From positions 1,068,994 through 1,132,993 of the forward strand of contig NZ_JACHFM010000001.1 of NCBI RefSeq assembly GCF_014201905.1: a stretch of DNA of 64,000 bases, given 5' to 3'. Positions 1 through 8,761 of the stretch are shown here, one piece after another. Source of the DNA: Amaricoccus macauensis. Lineage in GTDB: Bacteria > Pseudomonadota > Alphaproteobacteria > Rhodobacterales > Rhodobacteraceae. Position 1 is the first letter of the stretch. Each line of letters opens with the position of its first letter. The notes beneath the pieces were generated by a model. It worked only from the letters and a program-made list of their open reading frames with translations, searched no databases and had not been told where the DNA came from. The translations under genes and the position numbers were made by a program.

Positions 1-1371
1 ATGTCGTTCCCGTTCCGCGACTGGTGGTTCAACCTCGTCGACACGCCCGGCCACTCGGACTTCTCCGAAGACACCTACCGCACGCTGACCGCGGTCGACG
101 CCGCCGTGATGGTGATCGACGGCGCCAAGGGCGTCGAGAGCCAGACCCGCAAGCTCTTCGAGGTCTGCCGGATGCGGGATCTGCCGATCCTGACCTTCTG
201 CAACAAGATGGACCGCGAGGCGCGGGACACCTTCGAGATCATCGACGAGATCCAGCAGGAACTGCAGCTCGACGTCTGCCCGGCGTCGTGGCCAATCGGC
301 CAGGGCCGCGAATTCCTCGGCTGCTACGACATGCTGAACGACCGGCTCGAGCTCATGGACCGCGCCGACCGCAACAAGCGGGCCGAGTCTGTGAAGATGC
401 AGGGCCTCGACGATCCCCGCATGGCCGAGCACATCCCCGCCGACCAGCTCGAAAAGCTGCGGGAAGAGGTCGCAATGGCCCGCGAGCTTCTGCCGACGTT
501 CGATGCCCGGGCGCTGCTCGACGGCAACCTGTCGCTGATCTGGTTCGGCTCCGCGATCAACTCTTTCGGCGTCCAGGAGCTGATGGCCGGCATCGGCGCC
601 TTCGGCCCGCCGCCGGAGGTCGCCCCGGCCGAGCCGCGCGCCGTCGGCGCATGGGAGAAGCCGGTGACCGGCTTCGTCTTCAAGGTCCAGGCCAACATGG
701 ACCCGAAGCACCGCGACCGCGTCGCCTTCCTCCGGCTCTGCTCCGGCCACTTCGAGCGCGGCATGAAGCTCCAGCACGTGCGCACCGGCAAGCCCATGGC
801 GGTGGCGAACCCCATGCTCTTCCTCGCCCAGGACCGCGAGATCGCCGAAGACGCGTGGGCCGGCGACATCATCGGCATCCCGAACCACGGCCAGCTCCGC
901 ATCGGCGACGCGCTGACCGAGGGCGAGACCCTGCGCTTCACCGGCATTCCGTCGTTCGCGCCCGAACTGCTGCAAGCCGTGCGCGCCGGCGATCCCATGA
1001 AGGCCAAGCACCTCGAGAAGGCGCTCACCCAGTTCGCCGAGGAGGGCGCCTCGAAGCTCTTCAAGCCGGCGGTCGGCTCCGGCTGGATCGTCGGCGTCGT
1101 CGGGCCGCTGCAGTTCGACGTGCTCGCCTCCCGCATCGAGCAGGAATACAGCCTCCCCGTGCGCTTCGAGCCGACGCAGTTCACCTCCGCCCGATGGGTT
1201 TCGGGCCCCCGCGACAAGGTCGAGGAGTTCGCCCGGGCGAACCGCGGCCACATGGCCGAGGATCACGACGGCGACCCTGTCTTCATGACGCGCCTGCAAT
1301 GGGACATCGACCGGGTGGGCCGCGACTGGCCCGACCTGCGGCTGACCGCCACCAAGGAGACCATGGCCTGA
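1..1371 (+). CDS. prfC: Peptide chain release factor 3 (RF3), 5' end outside window
   Basis: RF3 is the translational GTPase that recycles RF1/RF2 from the ribosome after peptide release. The visible 456 residues start inside the G domain: the G3 motif DTPGH is at residues 14-18 and the G4 motif NKMD at about 68-71, followed by the beta-barrel domain II ([13 protein letters not shown] block near 230) and the RF3 C-terminal domain ending with the TARW-like block (SARW near 398). The G1 P-loop and about 75-80 N-terminal residues are missing because the window begins within the gene; the ATG at base 1 is an internal Met, not the start. The stop is TGA at 1369-1371. Identity is very clear from colinearity with E. 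coli RF3. Confidence 0.95.
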   Translation: MSFPFRDWWFNLVDTPGHSDFSEDTYRTLTAVDAAVMVIDGAKGVESQTRKLFEVCRMRDLPILTFCNKMDREARDTFEIIDEIQQELQLDVCPASWPIGQGREFLGCYDMLNDRLELMDRADRNKRAESVKMQGLDDPRMAEHIPADQLEKLREEVAMARELLPTFDARALLDGNLSLIWFGSAINSFGVQELMAGIGAFGPPPEVAPAEPRAVGAWEKPVTGFVFKVQANMDPKHRDRVAFLRLCSGHFERGMKLQHVRTGKPMAVANPMLFLAQDREIAEDAWAGDIIGIPNHGQLRIGDALTEGETLRFTGIPSFAPELLQAVRAGDPMKAKHLEKALTQFAEEGASKLFKPAVGSGWIVGVVGPLQFDVLASRIEQEYSLPVRFEPTQFTSARWVSGPRDKVEEFARANRGHMAEDHDGDPVFMTRLQWDIDRVGRDWPDLRLTATKETMA

Positions 1372-1374
1372 TCG

Positions 1375-1408
1375 CGCTGCCGGGACGGCATCGAACCGCC
1401 GGGCAGCG
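1375..1408 (+). terminator. Weak stem-loop after prfC
   Basis: A 7-bp inverted repeat (CGCTGCC at 1375-1381, GGCAGCG at 1402-1408) lies just past the prfC stop. No T-run follows, so it may be only a hairpin that slows transcription or protects the 3' end. The remaining bases to 1619 show no gene I can support. Confidence 0.25.
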
Positions 1409-1619
1409 GCCATGCCGATGCTGACCCCAATCGGCGCTTGCGGGCCAGACGACGCGCGCCCATTCTGCTGCGGGTGTTCGAGGAACGACCCCATGGACGA
1501 CGGAACTCCTGCTGATCCCGACACCGCGGCGCCCGCTCCCGGAGCGTCATGCACGACATGGCCTGCGCTTTTCACGGCGCCGGGCCTGCCGGCCACGCCC
1601 GCTGAAGACCGCTGACCCG

Positions 1620-2249
1620 TTGCGCGCTCCCGACGCCCTGACCACCTACGTGCGCGAGGCGCTGACGAGCGGCGGCGAGCGTGCGGCAATCGCCGCCGCC
1701 GCCCGTGCGGCCGGCTGGAGCGCGACCGAGACCGAGGCCGCGCTCGCGTCCTGGGTCGATGCCCCCGGTCTGCCGCCGGTGCCTCGGCCACGCGGCGTGG
1801 TGTCGGCGCGCGACGCCTTTCGCCATGGCCTCATGTTCTTTGCGCTGCTCCTCGTCGCGAGCCATCTTGGCTTGATCACCTTCGCGCTGATCGACCATTT
1901 CGTGCCCGACCCCCTCGACACTCTCTCGGGGGGCGAGGGCCGGATCCGCTGGTCGATTGCGGTGCTCCTCGTGGCATGGCCGGTCTGGGCCGTGACGAGC
2001 CTCCGCCTCGCCCGCGACGCCGAGCGCGATCCCGGACAGCGCCGCTCCGCCGTCGGCCGATGGCTGACCTGGGGAGCGCTGTTCCTCGCCGCCGCCACGC
2101 TGGTGGGCGATGCCATTGCCATCGTCGGGGGCTTTCTCAGCGGTGACTTCACCCTGCGGTTCCTGCTGAAGGCCCTCGCCGTCGCGGTGATCGCCGGAGC
2201 GATCTTTCTCGCCTACGGCCACGGCCGCGACAGGGACGACACCGCGTGA
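1620..2249 (+). CDS. Four-helix membrane protein (DUF5671-like)
   Basis: A 209-residue protein with a soluble N-terminal third (residues 1-65, Ala-rich, resembling a small helical domain) and four hydrophobic segments at about 72-95, 110-130, 148-172 and 178-200. The layout resembles DUF5671-type membrane proteins, but this is judged by eye. The start is TTG at 1620 with only a weak ribosome site; no in-frame ATG lies upstream close by. It overlaps the next gene by 4 bases (GTGA), so the two are probably translated together. Function unknown. Confidence 0.7.
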   Translation: MRAPDALTTYVREALTSGGERAAIAAAARAAGWSATETEAALASWVDAPGLPPVPRPRGVVSARDAFRHGLMFFALLLVASHLGLITFALIDHFVPDPLDTLSGGEGRIRWSIAVLLVAWPVWAVTSLRLARDAERDPGQRRSAVGRWLTWGALFLAAATLVGDAIAIVGGFLSGDFTLRFLLKALAVAVIAGAIFLAYGHGRDRDDTA

Positions 2250-2677
2250 CCCTCGCCCGCACCCGCCTTGTCGTCATCCTCTTCGGCCTCGCGGTGCTCC
2301 TTGCGGTCGCGGCCGGCCTCGCCGTGGTCGGCGGCCCGGACACCGGCCGACGCGACCGGCGCGATGACGCAAGGCTCGACGCGCTGCGCCAGATCGCCGA
2401 CGCGCTCGCCTGCCATGCCGATGCGAAGTCCGACCCTCCCAATCCCGCGATTCTGGGCGATATTTCGCCGGCCTGCCTCTCCGGTGACATCAGCGTCCGG
2501 CTCTCCGACCCGCAGACCGGGGCACCCTATCGCATCGAATATCCGACCTCCGACGAGGCGAGGGTCTGCGCCGACTTCGAGGCGCCGCTGTCCGCGCCGC
2601 GAAGCGCCGGCTGGCCGCCGTTCGACGCCGCGACCGGCTGCGTCAGCGTCACCTTGAGCCGCGCGGACGAAAAGTAG
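2246..2677 (+). CDS. Small membrane-anchored hypothetical protein
   Basis: A 143-residue protein beginning with a single hydrophobic helix (about residues 8-28) that should anchor it in the inner membrane with the rest in the periplasm. The periplasmic part has four Cys (near residues 56, 77, 109 and 132) that could form disulfides. The GTG start overlaps the stop of the upstream membrane protein, indicating an operon of two. No family recognised; the pair may work together at the envelope. Confidence 0.65.
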   Translation: MTLARTRLVVILFGLAVLLAVAAGLAVVGGPDTGRRDRRDDARLDALRQIADALACHADAKSDPPNPAILGDISPACLSGDISVRLSDPQTGAPYRIEYPTSDEARVCADFEAPLSAPRSAGWPPFDAATGCVSVTLSRADEK

Positions 2678-2767
2678 TCCGCGACCTCCTGAGCTTCCCC
2701 GCATATCCGACCGGTCGACGCCGGGCGCCGGGGCCGCTAGAGTCCCGCGCGAAACAGGGGAGGGCGG

Positions 2768-3388
2768 ATGAAGTCGATCCTGATCGCGAATCGCAAGGGC
2801 GGCTGCGGCAAGACGATGGTGGCGATCACGCTGGCGGCGGCCCTTGCCGGTCGCGGCGGCACGGTCGGGCTGGCCGACGCCGATCCGCAGAAGTCCGCCC
2901 TGCGCTGGCTGAAGCACCGTCCCGACGGCGTGGCCCCGATCCGCGCGGTCGACTGGACAAACCCGTCGGACTTCGGCGAGGCCCCGAAGAAGCTCGACTG
3001 GCTGGTCATCGACGCGCCGGGCGCGCTGACCGGCGACAGGGCCGAGGCACTCATCGCCGAGGCCGAGGCGGTCATTACCCCGGTCCTGCCCTCGATCTTC
3101 GATGTCGATTCCACGCGGAGGTTCCTCAAGGAGATCGAGCACGTGAAGCGCGTGCGCAAGGGCAAGGTCGGCGTCAGCCTCATCGCCAACCGCACCCGCG
3201 CCGGCCGCGGCGCCGACCGGCTCGGCGCATTCTTCGAGAAGCTCGGCCAGGAGCCGCTCGCCTGGATCACCGAGCGCACCGCCTATCCCGAACTCGCGGC
3301 GCAGGGGCTCGCGCTGTTCGACAAGCCGCAAAAGGCCTATGCGCCGCTCAAGGAACAATGGGCGCCGGTGCTCGCCGCCCTCGACTGA
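2768..3388 (+). CDS. Orphan ParA-family ATPase
   Basis: A 206-residue P-loop ATPase with the deviant Walker A motif KGGCGKT at residues 10-16 and a WLVIDAPG switch/Walker B stretch near 78-85. ParA/MinD relatives use ATP-dependent dimerisation to position DNA, protein clusters or the division site. The protein is short, lacks an N-terminal HTH, and has no parB, parS or minC-like gene nearby, so it is not a plasmid partition locus in this window. A good ribosome site (GGGGAGG) precedes the ATG. It is followed at 12 bases by an SDR gene. Likely an orphan positioning ATPase; cargo unknown. Confidence 0.85.
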   Translation: MKSILIANRKGGCGKTMVAITLAAALAGRGGTVGLADADPQKSALRWLKHRPDGVAPIRAVDWTNPSDFGEAPKKLDWLVIDAPGALTGDRAEALIAEAEAVITPVLPSIFDVDSTRRFLKEIEHVKRVRKGKVGVSLIANRTRAGRGADRLGAFFEKLGQEPLAWITERTAYPELAAQGLALFDKPQKAYAPLKEQWAPVLAALD

Positions 3389-3400
3389 AGGAGACCACCC

Positions 3401-4180
3401 ATGGACCTCGGGATCCGCGGCAAGCGCGCCATCGTCTGCGCCGCATCGAAGGGCCTCGGCCGGGGCTGCGCGGAGGCACTGGCGGCTGAAGGCGTCGATC
3501 TCGTGATCAATGCCCGCGGCGCCGAGGCGCTCGACGCGACGGCGGAGGCGATCCGCGCCGCCCATGGGGTCTCGGTCACCGCCGTCGCCGGCGACATCGC
3601 CACCGAGGCAGGCCGCGCGGCCGTGCTCGAGGCAGCGGGCGACGTCGACATCCTCGTCACCAACGCCGGCGGTCCGCCCCCGGGGATCTGGTCGGACTGG
3701 AGCCGCGACGACTTCATCCGCGCCCTCGACGCCAACATGCTGACGCCGATCGCGCTCATGCAGGCGGTGCTCCCGGGCATGATCGACCGACACTGGGGCC
3801 GGGTCGTCAACATCACCTCCGGCGCCGTGCGCTCGCCGATCCCGGCGCTCGGCCTTTCGAACACCGCGCGCACCGGGCTGACCGGCTTCGTCGCGGGGAC
3901 AAGCCGCCAGGTGGCGCCGGATGGCGTCGTCATCAACAACCTGTTGCCGGGGATCCACGACACCGACCGGGCGACCGCCCTCGACACCGGCGTCTCGAAG
4001 GCTGAGGGCATCGACATCGATGCCGCCCGCCGCAAGCGCCAGGCGACGATCCCGGCCCGCCGCTACGGAACGCCGGAGGAATTCGGCGCCGCCTGCGCGT
4101 TCCTCTGCTCACAATACGCGGGCTTCATCGTCGGCCAGAACCTGCTTCTCGACGGTGGCGCGTTCAACTCGACGATCTGA
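3401..4180 (+). CDS. SDR-family protein with altered catalytic motif
   Basis: A 259-residue Rossmann-fold short-chain dehydrogenase/reductase. The nucleotide motif reads CAASKGLGRG (about residues 12-21), the NAG motif is TNAGG near 87-91, and the catalytic Ser sits in NITSG near 142. Where classical SDRs have YxxxK, this protein has LSNTARTG, so the catalytic Tyr/Lys pair is not present in standard form. It ends in a typical SDR LLLDGG segment. A purine-rich AAGGAG site lies upstream of the ATG. It is followed after 2 bases by the YaiI-type gene. Substrate cannot be assigned; related SDRs with LSN-AR motifs exist, so this may be a subfamily trait rather than decay. Confidence 0.88.
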   Translation: MDLGIRGKRAIVCAASKGLGRGCAEALAAEGVDLVINARGAEALDATAEAIRAAHGVSVTAVAGDIATEAGRAAVLEAAGDVDILVTNAGGPPPGIWSDWSRDDFIRALDANMLTPIALMQAVLPGMIDRHWGRVVNITSGAVRSPIPALGLSNTARTGLTGFVAGTSRQVAPDGVVINNLLPGIHDTDRATALDTGVSKAEGIDIDAARRKRQATIPARRYGTPEEFGAACAFLCSQYAGFIVGQNLLLDGGAFNSTI

Positions 4181-4182
4181 GC

Positions 4183-4626
4183 ATGCTCTACGTCGATGCC
4201 GACGCCTGCCCGGTCCGCGACGAGGCGCTGAAGGTCGCCGAGCGCTACGGCGTGGAAGTCGTCTACGTGACGAACGGCGGGCTCCGGCCCGCCCGCCACC
4301 CGCTCGCCCGCATCCAGATGGTGCCCGAGGGCGCGGACGCGGCTGACATGTGGATCGCCGAGCGCGTCGGCCCGGGGGACGTCTGCGTCACGGCCGACGT
4401 GCCGCTTGCCGCCCGGGTGGTCGAGGCGGGTGCCACCGCCCTCGCCCCCGACGGCCAGCCCTTCACCGCGGCGAACGTCGGCGCGCGTCTCGCGCTTCGC
4501 GACCTGATGGCCGACCTGCGCGCCGCCGACCCCTTCCGACAGGGCAGCGGCAAGTCTTTCCGCCCGGCCGATCGCTCGCGCTTCCTCGATGCCCTCGACC
4601 GCCTGCTGCGCCCGCGGAAACCCTGA
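4183..4626 (+). CDS. YaiI/YqxD family protein (UPF0178, DUF188)
   Basis: A 147-residue protein matching the whole length of the UPF0178 family: the N-terminal YVDADACPVRDE motif (residues 3-14), the TADVPLAARVVEAGA block (about 70-84) and the C-terminal FRQGSGKSFRPADRSRF segment. The family has a PIN-like fold with conserved acidic residues and is thought to be a nuclease-type enzyme, but no role is established. Only 2 bases separate it from the SDR gene, so it probably shares that transcript. Confidence 0.92.
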   Translation: MLYVDADACPVRDEALKVAERYGVEVVYVTNGGLRPARHPLARIQMVPEGADAADMWIAERVGPGDVCVTADVPLAARVVEAGATALAPDGQPFTAANVGARLALRDLMADLRAADPFRQGSGKSFRPADRSRFLDALDRLLRPRKP

Positions 4627-4784
4627 CAGCCCTCACCACTCCGGGCGCCACCCCCGGATTTCATATGGGCAGAAACTCTATCGGGCAGGAACGAGGGGCC
4701 CCGCCAACAGGCGGGGAGAAACCTCGACTCACGGGCGCAAGCCCGTTCCGCCGGAGCGAAGCCGCAAAGGCGGCGGAGCGCCAA

Positions 4785-4828
4785 GCGCCGGTCGAGCGGG
4801 GGCCGGAACGGCCCCCCGAGGCCGGCGC
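4785..4828. terminator. Nested long stem-loop between convergent genes
   Basis: Inner arms of 8 bp (GGGGGCCG at 4798-4805, CGGCCCCC at 4809-4816, loop GAA) sit inside outer arms of 7 bp (GCGCCGG at 4785-4791, CCGGCGC at 4822-4828). It lies in the 225-base gap between convergent genes ending at 4626 and 4852. There is no T-run, but position and strength suggest a bidirectional transcription stop or mRNA end structure. Confidence 0.5.
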
Positions 4829-4851
4829 TCGCCCACGCCGGCCGGCAGCGA

Positions 4852-5637
4852 TCACAGGCGGTCGAGCAGCGCCATCGCCGCCGCCGGATTGCGTACCTTC
4901 GCCCCGGAAATCACGTAGAGGAAAACGTCGCGCTGCTCGCCGTCGGCCGGCGCAAGCAGCGGCAGGCCATCCGGCTCGCGGCCCTCGGAGAGCGCCTTCG
5001 CCCGCGCCGTCCAGCCGTCGAGCGCGGCGGGAGCGTAGCCCTCCGCCTCGCCCTCGTCGGTCCCCATGATCCGCGCGTAGACGAACGGCGCCGTCGCGTC
5101 CCAGAGCCCCGGATACTCGCTGTCGCCGGACGCGACGATCGCGACCCCGTGCTCCTTCGCGAGCGCCACGAACTCCGGCACCGCGAAGCTTGGATGCCGG
5201 ACTTCGACAGCGTGCCGGATCGCCCGTCCCTCCACCTCGCGCGGCAGGAGCGCGAGAAAGGCCGCGAAATCCTCCGGGTCGAACTTCTTCGTGGCGGCGA
5301 ACTGCCAGTTGATCGGTCCGAGCTTGTCCCTGAGCTCGAGAACGCCCGTCCCGAAGAACCGCTCGACGGACTCCCCCGCTTCGGCGAGCACCCGGCGATT
5401 GGTGGCGAAACGCGGACCCTTCAGCGCGAAGACGAAGTCCTCCGGCGTCTCGTCATGCCACTTGCGGAAGCTCGCCGGCTTCTGCGAGCCGTAGAACGTG
5501 CCGTTGATCTCGATCGAGGTCAGCTTGCGGCTGGCGTATTCGAGTTCGCGCTTCTGCGTCAGCCCGTCCGGGTAGAACGTGCCACGCCAGGGCTCGAAGA
5601 CCCAGCCGCCGATCCCGACCCGGACGCGCCCGCTCAC
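4852..5637 (-). CDS. DUF72 family protein
   Basis: A 261-residue TIM-barrel-like DUF72 protein: the N-terminal VRVGIGGWVFEPWRGTFYP stretch, the SIEINGTFYGSQ block and the RHAVEVRHPSF block near residue 130 are family hallmarks. I place the start at the GTG at 5637, which overlaps the stop of the upstream fumarylacetoacetase-family gene by 4 bases (GTGA); longer in-frame starts would run into that gene and lack family similarity. The biochemical role of DUF72 is not established. Coupled to the upstream gene by translation. Confidence 0.9.
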   Translation of the reverse strand: MSGRVRVGIGGWVFEPWRGTFYPDGLTQKRELEYASRKLTSIEINGTFYGSQKPASFRKWHDETPEDFVFALKGPRFATNRRVLAEAGESVERFFGTGVLELRDKLGPINWQFAATKKFDPEDFAAFLALLPREVEGRAIRHAVEVRHPSFAVPEFVALAKEHGVAIVASGDSEYPGLWDATAPFVYARIMGTDEGEAEGYAPAALDGWTARAKALSEGREPDGLPLLAPADGEQRDVFLYVISGAKVRNPAAAMALLDRL

Positions 5638-6770
5638 GCGAGGAGCCCCCGTTTCACGAGGTTGCGCATCAGCGCCGCGGCACCAAAGGTCCACTCCGGC
5701 GCCTCGGTCGAGAGCGCGACGGTGTTGACGAGCGCCCCGAGGCCGGGTGCGGAGATCGTCACCACGTCGCCGATATGGTGGGTGAACCCCTGCCCCGGCG
5801 CGTCGCGATCCTCGATCGGCGCGAACATCGTGCCGAGAAACAGCACCAGCCCGTCCGGGTACTGGTGATGCCGCCCGATGGTCTGGGCCACCAGATCCGC
5901 CGGATCCCGGCTGATCTCGCGCATGGACGAGCGGCCGCCAAGCGTGAAGCCGTCCCGCCCCTCCACCTTCAGCGTGAGCTCGGCCTTGCGCACGTCGTCG
6001 AGCGAGAAGGTCTCGTCGAACAGCCGGATGAACGGCCCGATCGCACAGGCGGCGTTGTTGTCCTTGGCCTTGCCGAGAAGCAGTGCGGAGCGGCCCTCCA
6101 CGTCGCGCAAGTTCACGTCGTTGCCGAGGGTCGCGCCGAGGATGCGGCCCCGGCTCGACACCGCGAGCACCACCTCGGGCTCGGGGTTGTTCCAGCTCGA
6201 GACCGGGTGCAGGCCGACCGCCGCCCCATAGCCCACCGCAGACAGCGGCTGTCCCTTGGTGAAGACCTCGGCGTCCGGTCCGATGCCGACCTCGAGATAC
6301 TGGCTCCAGAGCCCTTCGCCGATCAGCGCGGCCTTCGCGGCAGCAGCTTCCTCGCTGCCCGGCCGGATGTCGCGAAGCGACGCGCCGATCAGGGTGGCAA
6401 GACGGCCGCGCATTTCCTCGGCCCGGGCGGGATCACCGGCGGCGCGCTCTTCGATCACCCGCTCCAGCATCGAGCGCGCGAAGGTGACGCCGCAGGCCTT
6501 CAGCGCCTGCAGGTCGCAAGGCGCGAGAAGCCGTCCCGCCGCGGCAACCTCTTCGACCGAGCCGACCGGCCGGCCGGGAGCGGCGCGGAGCCATGCCCCG
6601 GGATCGTCGAGTTCCAGCAGATCGCGGACCGTCGGCACCTCGGAGCTGGTCACGTCGACGAGAATGCCATCGCGCAGCGTCACCACCGACGGACCGCCCG
6701 CCGCCTCGTCCCATACCCGTCCGACCCACAGGCCCGAGGAGCCTTCTCCATGTGGCAATGGCTCGATCAT
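5634..6770 (-). CDS. Fumarylacetoacetate hydrolase family protein
   Basis: A 378-residue member of the FAH superfamily. The C-terminal two thirds hold the fold's metal-binding pattern: NNPEPEVV near residue 195 (E-x-E), LGNDVNLRD near 216-224 with the Asp ligand, and KDNNAACAIGP near 236. Members cleave C-C bonds in 2,4-dioxo or acylpyruvate-type substrates, or decarboxylate sugar-acid derivatives. The N-terminal 120 residues follow the pattern of the fumarylacetoacetase-like sugar-catabolic subgroup. Its 3' end overlaps the DUF72 gene. Divergent from the NDH-2-like gene across 278 bases in which I see no further gene. Exact substrate not assignable. Confidence 0.85.
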   Translation of the reverse strand: MIEPLPHGEGSSGLWVGRVWDEAAGGPSVVTLRDGILVDVTSSEVPTVRDLLELDDPGAWLRAAPGRPVGSVEEVAAAGRLLAPCDLQALKACGVTFARSMLERVIEERAAGDPARAEEMRGRLATLIGASLRDIRPGSEEAAAAKAALIGEGLWSQYLEVGIGPDAEVFTKGQPLSAVGYGAAVGLHPVSSWNNPEPEVVLAVSSRGRILGATLGNDVNLRDVEGRSALLLGKAKDNNAACAIGPFIRLFDETFSLDDVRKAELTLKVEGRDGFTLGGRSSMREISRDPADLVAQTIGRHHQYPDGLVLFLGTMFAPIEDRDAPGQGFTHHIGDVVTISAPGLGALVNTVALSTEAPEWTFGAAALMRNLVKRGLLA

Positions 6771-7048
6771 CTTCCCTCGTCTCCTCTTTTTTCCACCTGA
6801 TCCGAAGGCGGCTTGGGCGCCACGATACCCGCGTGCCGCGCCGCTTCAACCGGCAATCAGCCTTTCGTGAAACCTTTGATGGACCGCCTGACTGGCTGCC
6901 GGCACCGATATCGGCCGACCCGCTGGCCTCCGGTCGCAACCCTGCTCCCGGAAGATCGGGAACCGCCGCCGCTGGCGCTTGGCGCGTGGCCGTGCAAGAC
7001 TCAGTCGGGGCAGACCGCGGGGTCGGTCGGATGGGGGAAAGGCACACG

Positions 7049-8698
7049 ATGAGCGAGACCGGAAAGACGCGGATCCTTGTGCTCGGAGGCGGGTTCGCGG
7101 GCATGTTCGCCGCGCGGGAGCTTCGGCGCGAAGTTGGCGAGCGGGCTGCGATCGAACTCATAAACGACGTAAATTATTTCGTTTTCCAGCCCCTGTTGCC
7201 CGAAGTCGCTGCCGGCAGCATCTCGATCCGCGACGCGGTCTCGCCCCTCCGGCGGCTGCTGCCCGGCGTGCGGGTGCGGCAGGCGATGATCTACGATATC
7301 GATCTCGCCCGTAAGGTCGTGGTGATCTTTCAGGGCGTGCAGCGGCGCTATGTCGAGGTGGGGTACGACCATCTGGTGCTGGCGCTCGGCCAGCAGATCG
7401 ACCTCAGCCGCTTCCCCGGTCTCTCGGCGCACGCGCTGACGATGAAGACGCTGAGCGACGCCATGGCGCTGCGCAACCACGTCATCGACAAGCTCGAACA
7501 CGCCGACATCACCACCCTGCCGGAGGTGAAGCGGGAATGCCTGACCTTCACGGTCATCGGCGGCGGCTTTTCCGGCGTCGAGACCGTGGGCGAGATGCGC
7601 GACCTGATCTTCGGCTCGCTGCACTTCTACCCGAACATCAGGAAGGACGAGATCCGCATCCTGCTGATCGAGTTCGCCGACCGGCTGCTCGGAGAGTTGC
7701 CCGCCTCGCTCGGCGCCTATGCCCAGAGCTTCTTCGCGAAGCAGGGCATCGAGGTCATGCTGAAGACCGGCGTGTCGGAGGCGACCGGCACCGCCATCGT
7801 GACCACCGGCGGCGAGGTGATCGGCACCCGGACCGTGGTGGCGACGATCGGCAACGCGCCCTCGAAGATGGCGGAGAAGCTCGGCCTGCCGAACGACCGC
7901 GGCCGCATCCGCACCGACCGGACCCTGCGGGTCGAAGGCTATTCCGACATCTGGTCGCTCGGCGACGCGGCGCTCATCCCGTTGGTCGATGCGCCGTCGG
8001 CCCGCCACGACTACGCGCCGCCCACCGCCCAGTTCGCCGTGCGCGAGGCCCGCCATCTCGCGAAGAACCTGCGCGCCACCCTCGACGCCCGGGCGCCGGA
8101 CCCGTTCCAGTACAAGTCGAAGGGCGCGCTCGCCTCGCTCGGCGCCGGGCGCGGTGTGGCAGAGGTCTACGGGATTCGCCTGACGGGCTTTCCCGCGTGG
8201 CTGCTCTGGCGCACCTACTACCTGAGCTTCGTGCCCGGTTTCGCCACCAAGATGCGCATCGGCTCGCAGTGGCTGCTCGACATGCTGCTCGGCCGGAGCA
8301 CGGTCCAGACGGGGACCAAGCCGTCCGAAGGCACCAGGTACGTCCGCTACCGCGCCGGCGACCGGGTCTTCGAGGAGGGAAACCGCTCCGACGGCTTCTA
8401 CGTTGTGACGAAGGGGCTCTTCGAGTTCACCTGGCGTGACGCGGAGGGCAAGGTGAATCGCCGGGAGATCGGACCCGACGGGCACTTCGGTGAGCGCGCC
8501 CTCCTGATCGAGGGGCTGCGCACCGGCACCGTTCGGGCGATCGAGGATTCCGAAGTGCTCTTCGTCATGGCAAAGGACTTCCAGCGGCTGGCCCGAACCC
8601 TGCCGCCCCTGCGCGACTATTTCGGCAATTACCTCGAGCATTCGCTCAACATGCAGCCCAATGGCAGTCCGAAACCCACCGGGCCGGATGCCGGCTGA
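7049..8698 (+). CDS. NDH-2-like FAD/NAD oxidoreductase with cNMP-binding domain
   Basis: A 549-residue fusion. Residues 1-410 are a type II NADH dehydrogenase-like flavoprotein: FAD motif GGGFAG (about 13-18), NAD motif GGGFSG (about 171-176), the FAD-contacting SLGDAA near 310, and the hydrophobic tail LLWRTYYLSFVPGF near 385-400 that fits membrane association. Residues about 430-545 form a cyclic-nucleotide-binding domain with a phosphate-binding cassette reading FGERALLIEGLRTGTVRA; the Arg-Thr at its end aligns with the Arg-Ser of CRP that contacts the cyclic phosphate. ATG at 7049 is preferred because GGGGGAAAGG lies 6 bases upstream; ATG at 7031 is possible. The enzyme would feed electrons from NADH to quinone, possibly under cNMP control. 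Confidence 0.9.
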   Translation: MSETGKTRILVLGGGFAGMFAARELRREVGERAAIELINDVNYFVFQPLLPEVAAGSISIRDAVSPLRRLLPGVRVRQAMIYDIDLARKVVVIFQGVQRRYVEVGYDHLVLALGQQIDLSRFPGLSAHALTMKTLSDAMALRNHVIDKLEHADITTLPEVKRECLTFTVIGGGFSGVETVGEMRDLIFGSLHFYPNIRKDEIRILLIEFADRLLGELPASLGAYAQSFFAKQGIEVMLKTGVSEATGTAIVTTGGEVIGTRTVVATIGNAPSKMAEKLGLPNDRGRIRTDRTLRVEGYSDIWSLGDAALIPLVDAPSARHDYAPPTAQFAVREARHLAKNLRATLDARAPDPFQYKSKGALASLGAGRGVAEVYGIRLTGFPAWLLWRTYYLSFVPGFATKMRIGSQWLLDMLLGRSTVQTGTKPSEGTRYVRYRAGDRVFEEGNRSDGFYVVTKGLFEFTWRDAEGKVNRREIGPDGHFGERALLIEGLRTGTVRAIEDSEVLFVMAKDFQRLARTLPPLRDYFGNYLEHSLNMQPNGSPKPTGPDAG

Positions 8699-8761
8699 GG
8701 GAATCCGGTGGCACGCCTCCCGGCGAGAGGGATCACCGGCTCTCGGCCAGGGAGAAGGAAG

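Noticed and set aside
24-1424. Plus-strand 466-codon frame overlapping prfC in another frame
   Set aside because: Arg/Pro-rich shadow of prfC; prfC matches RF3 throughout.
2768-3388. Plasmid partition locus around the ParA-like gene
   Set aside because: No parB, parS-like repeats or replication gene nearby.
2213-3958. Long antisense open frame (581 codons, minus strand) across ParA and SDR genes
   Set aside because: It mirrors two clear plus-strand genes, has Arg/Ala/Gly-rich composition typical of GC-rich shadow frames and no domain.
6593-7048. N-terminal extension of the NDH-2-like protein by 150 residues
   Set aside because: The extension is Pro/Arg-rich and overlaps the divergent gene; ATG 7049 has a strong ribosome site and starts right before the FAD motif.
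7001-8641. 546-codon antisense frame opposite the NDH-2-like gene
   Set aside because: No motif and typical reverse-strand composition.
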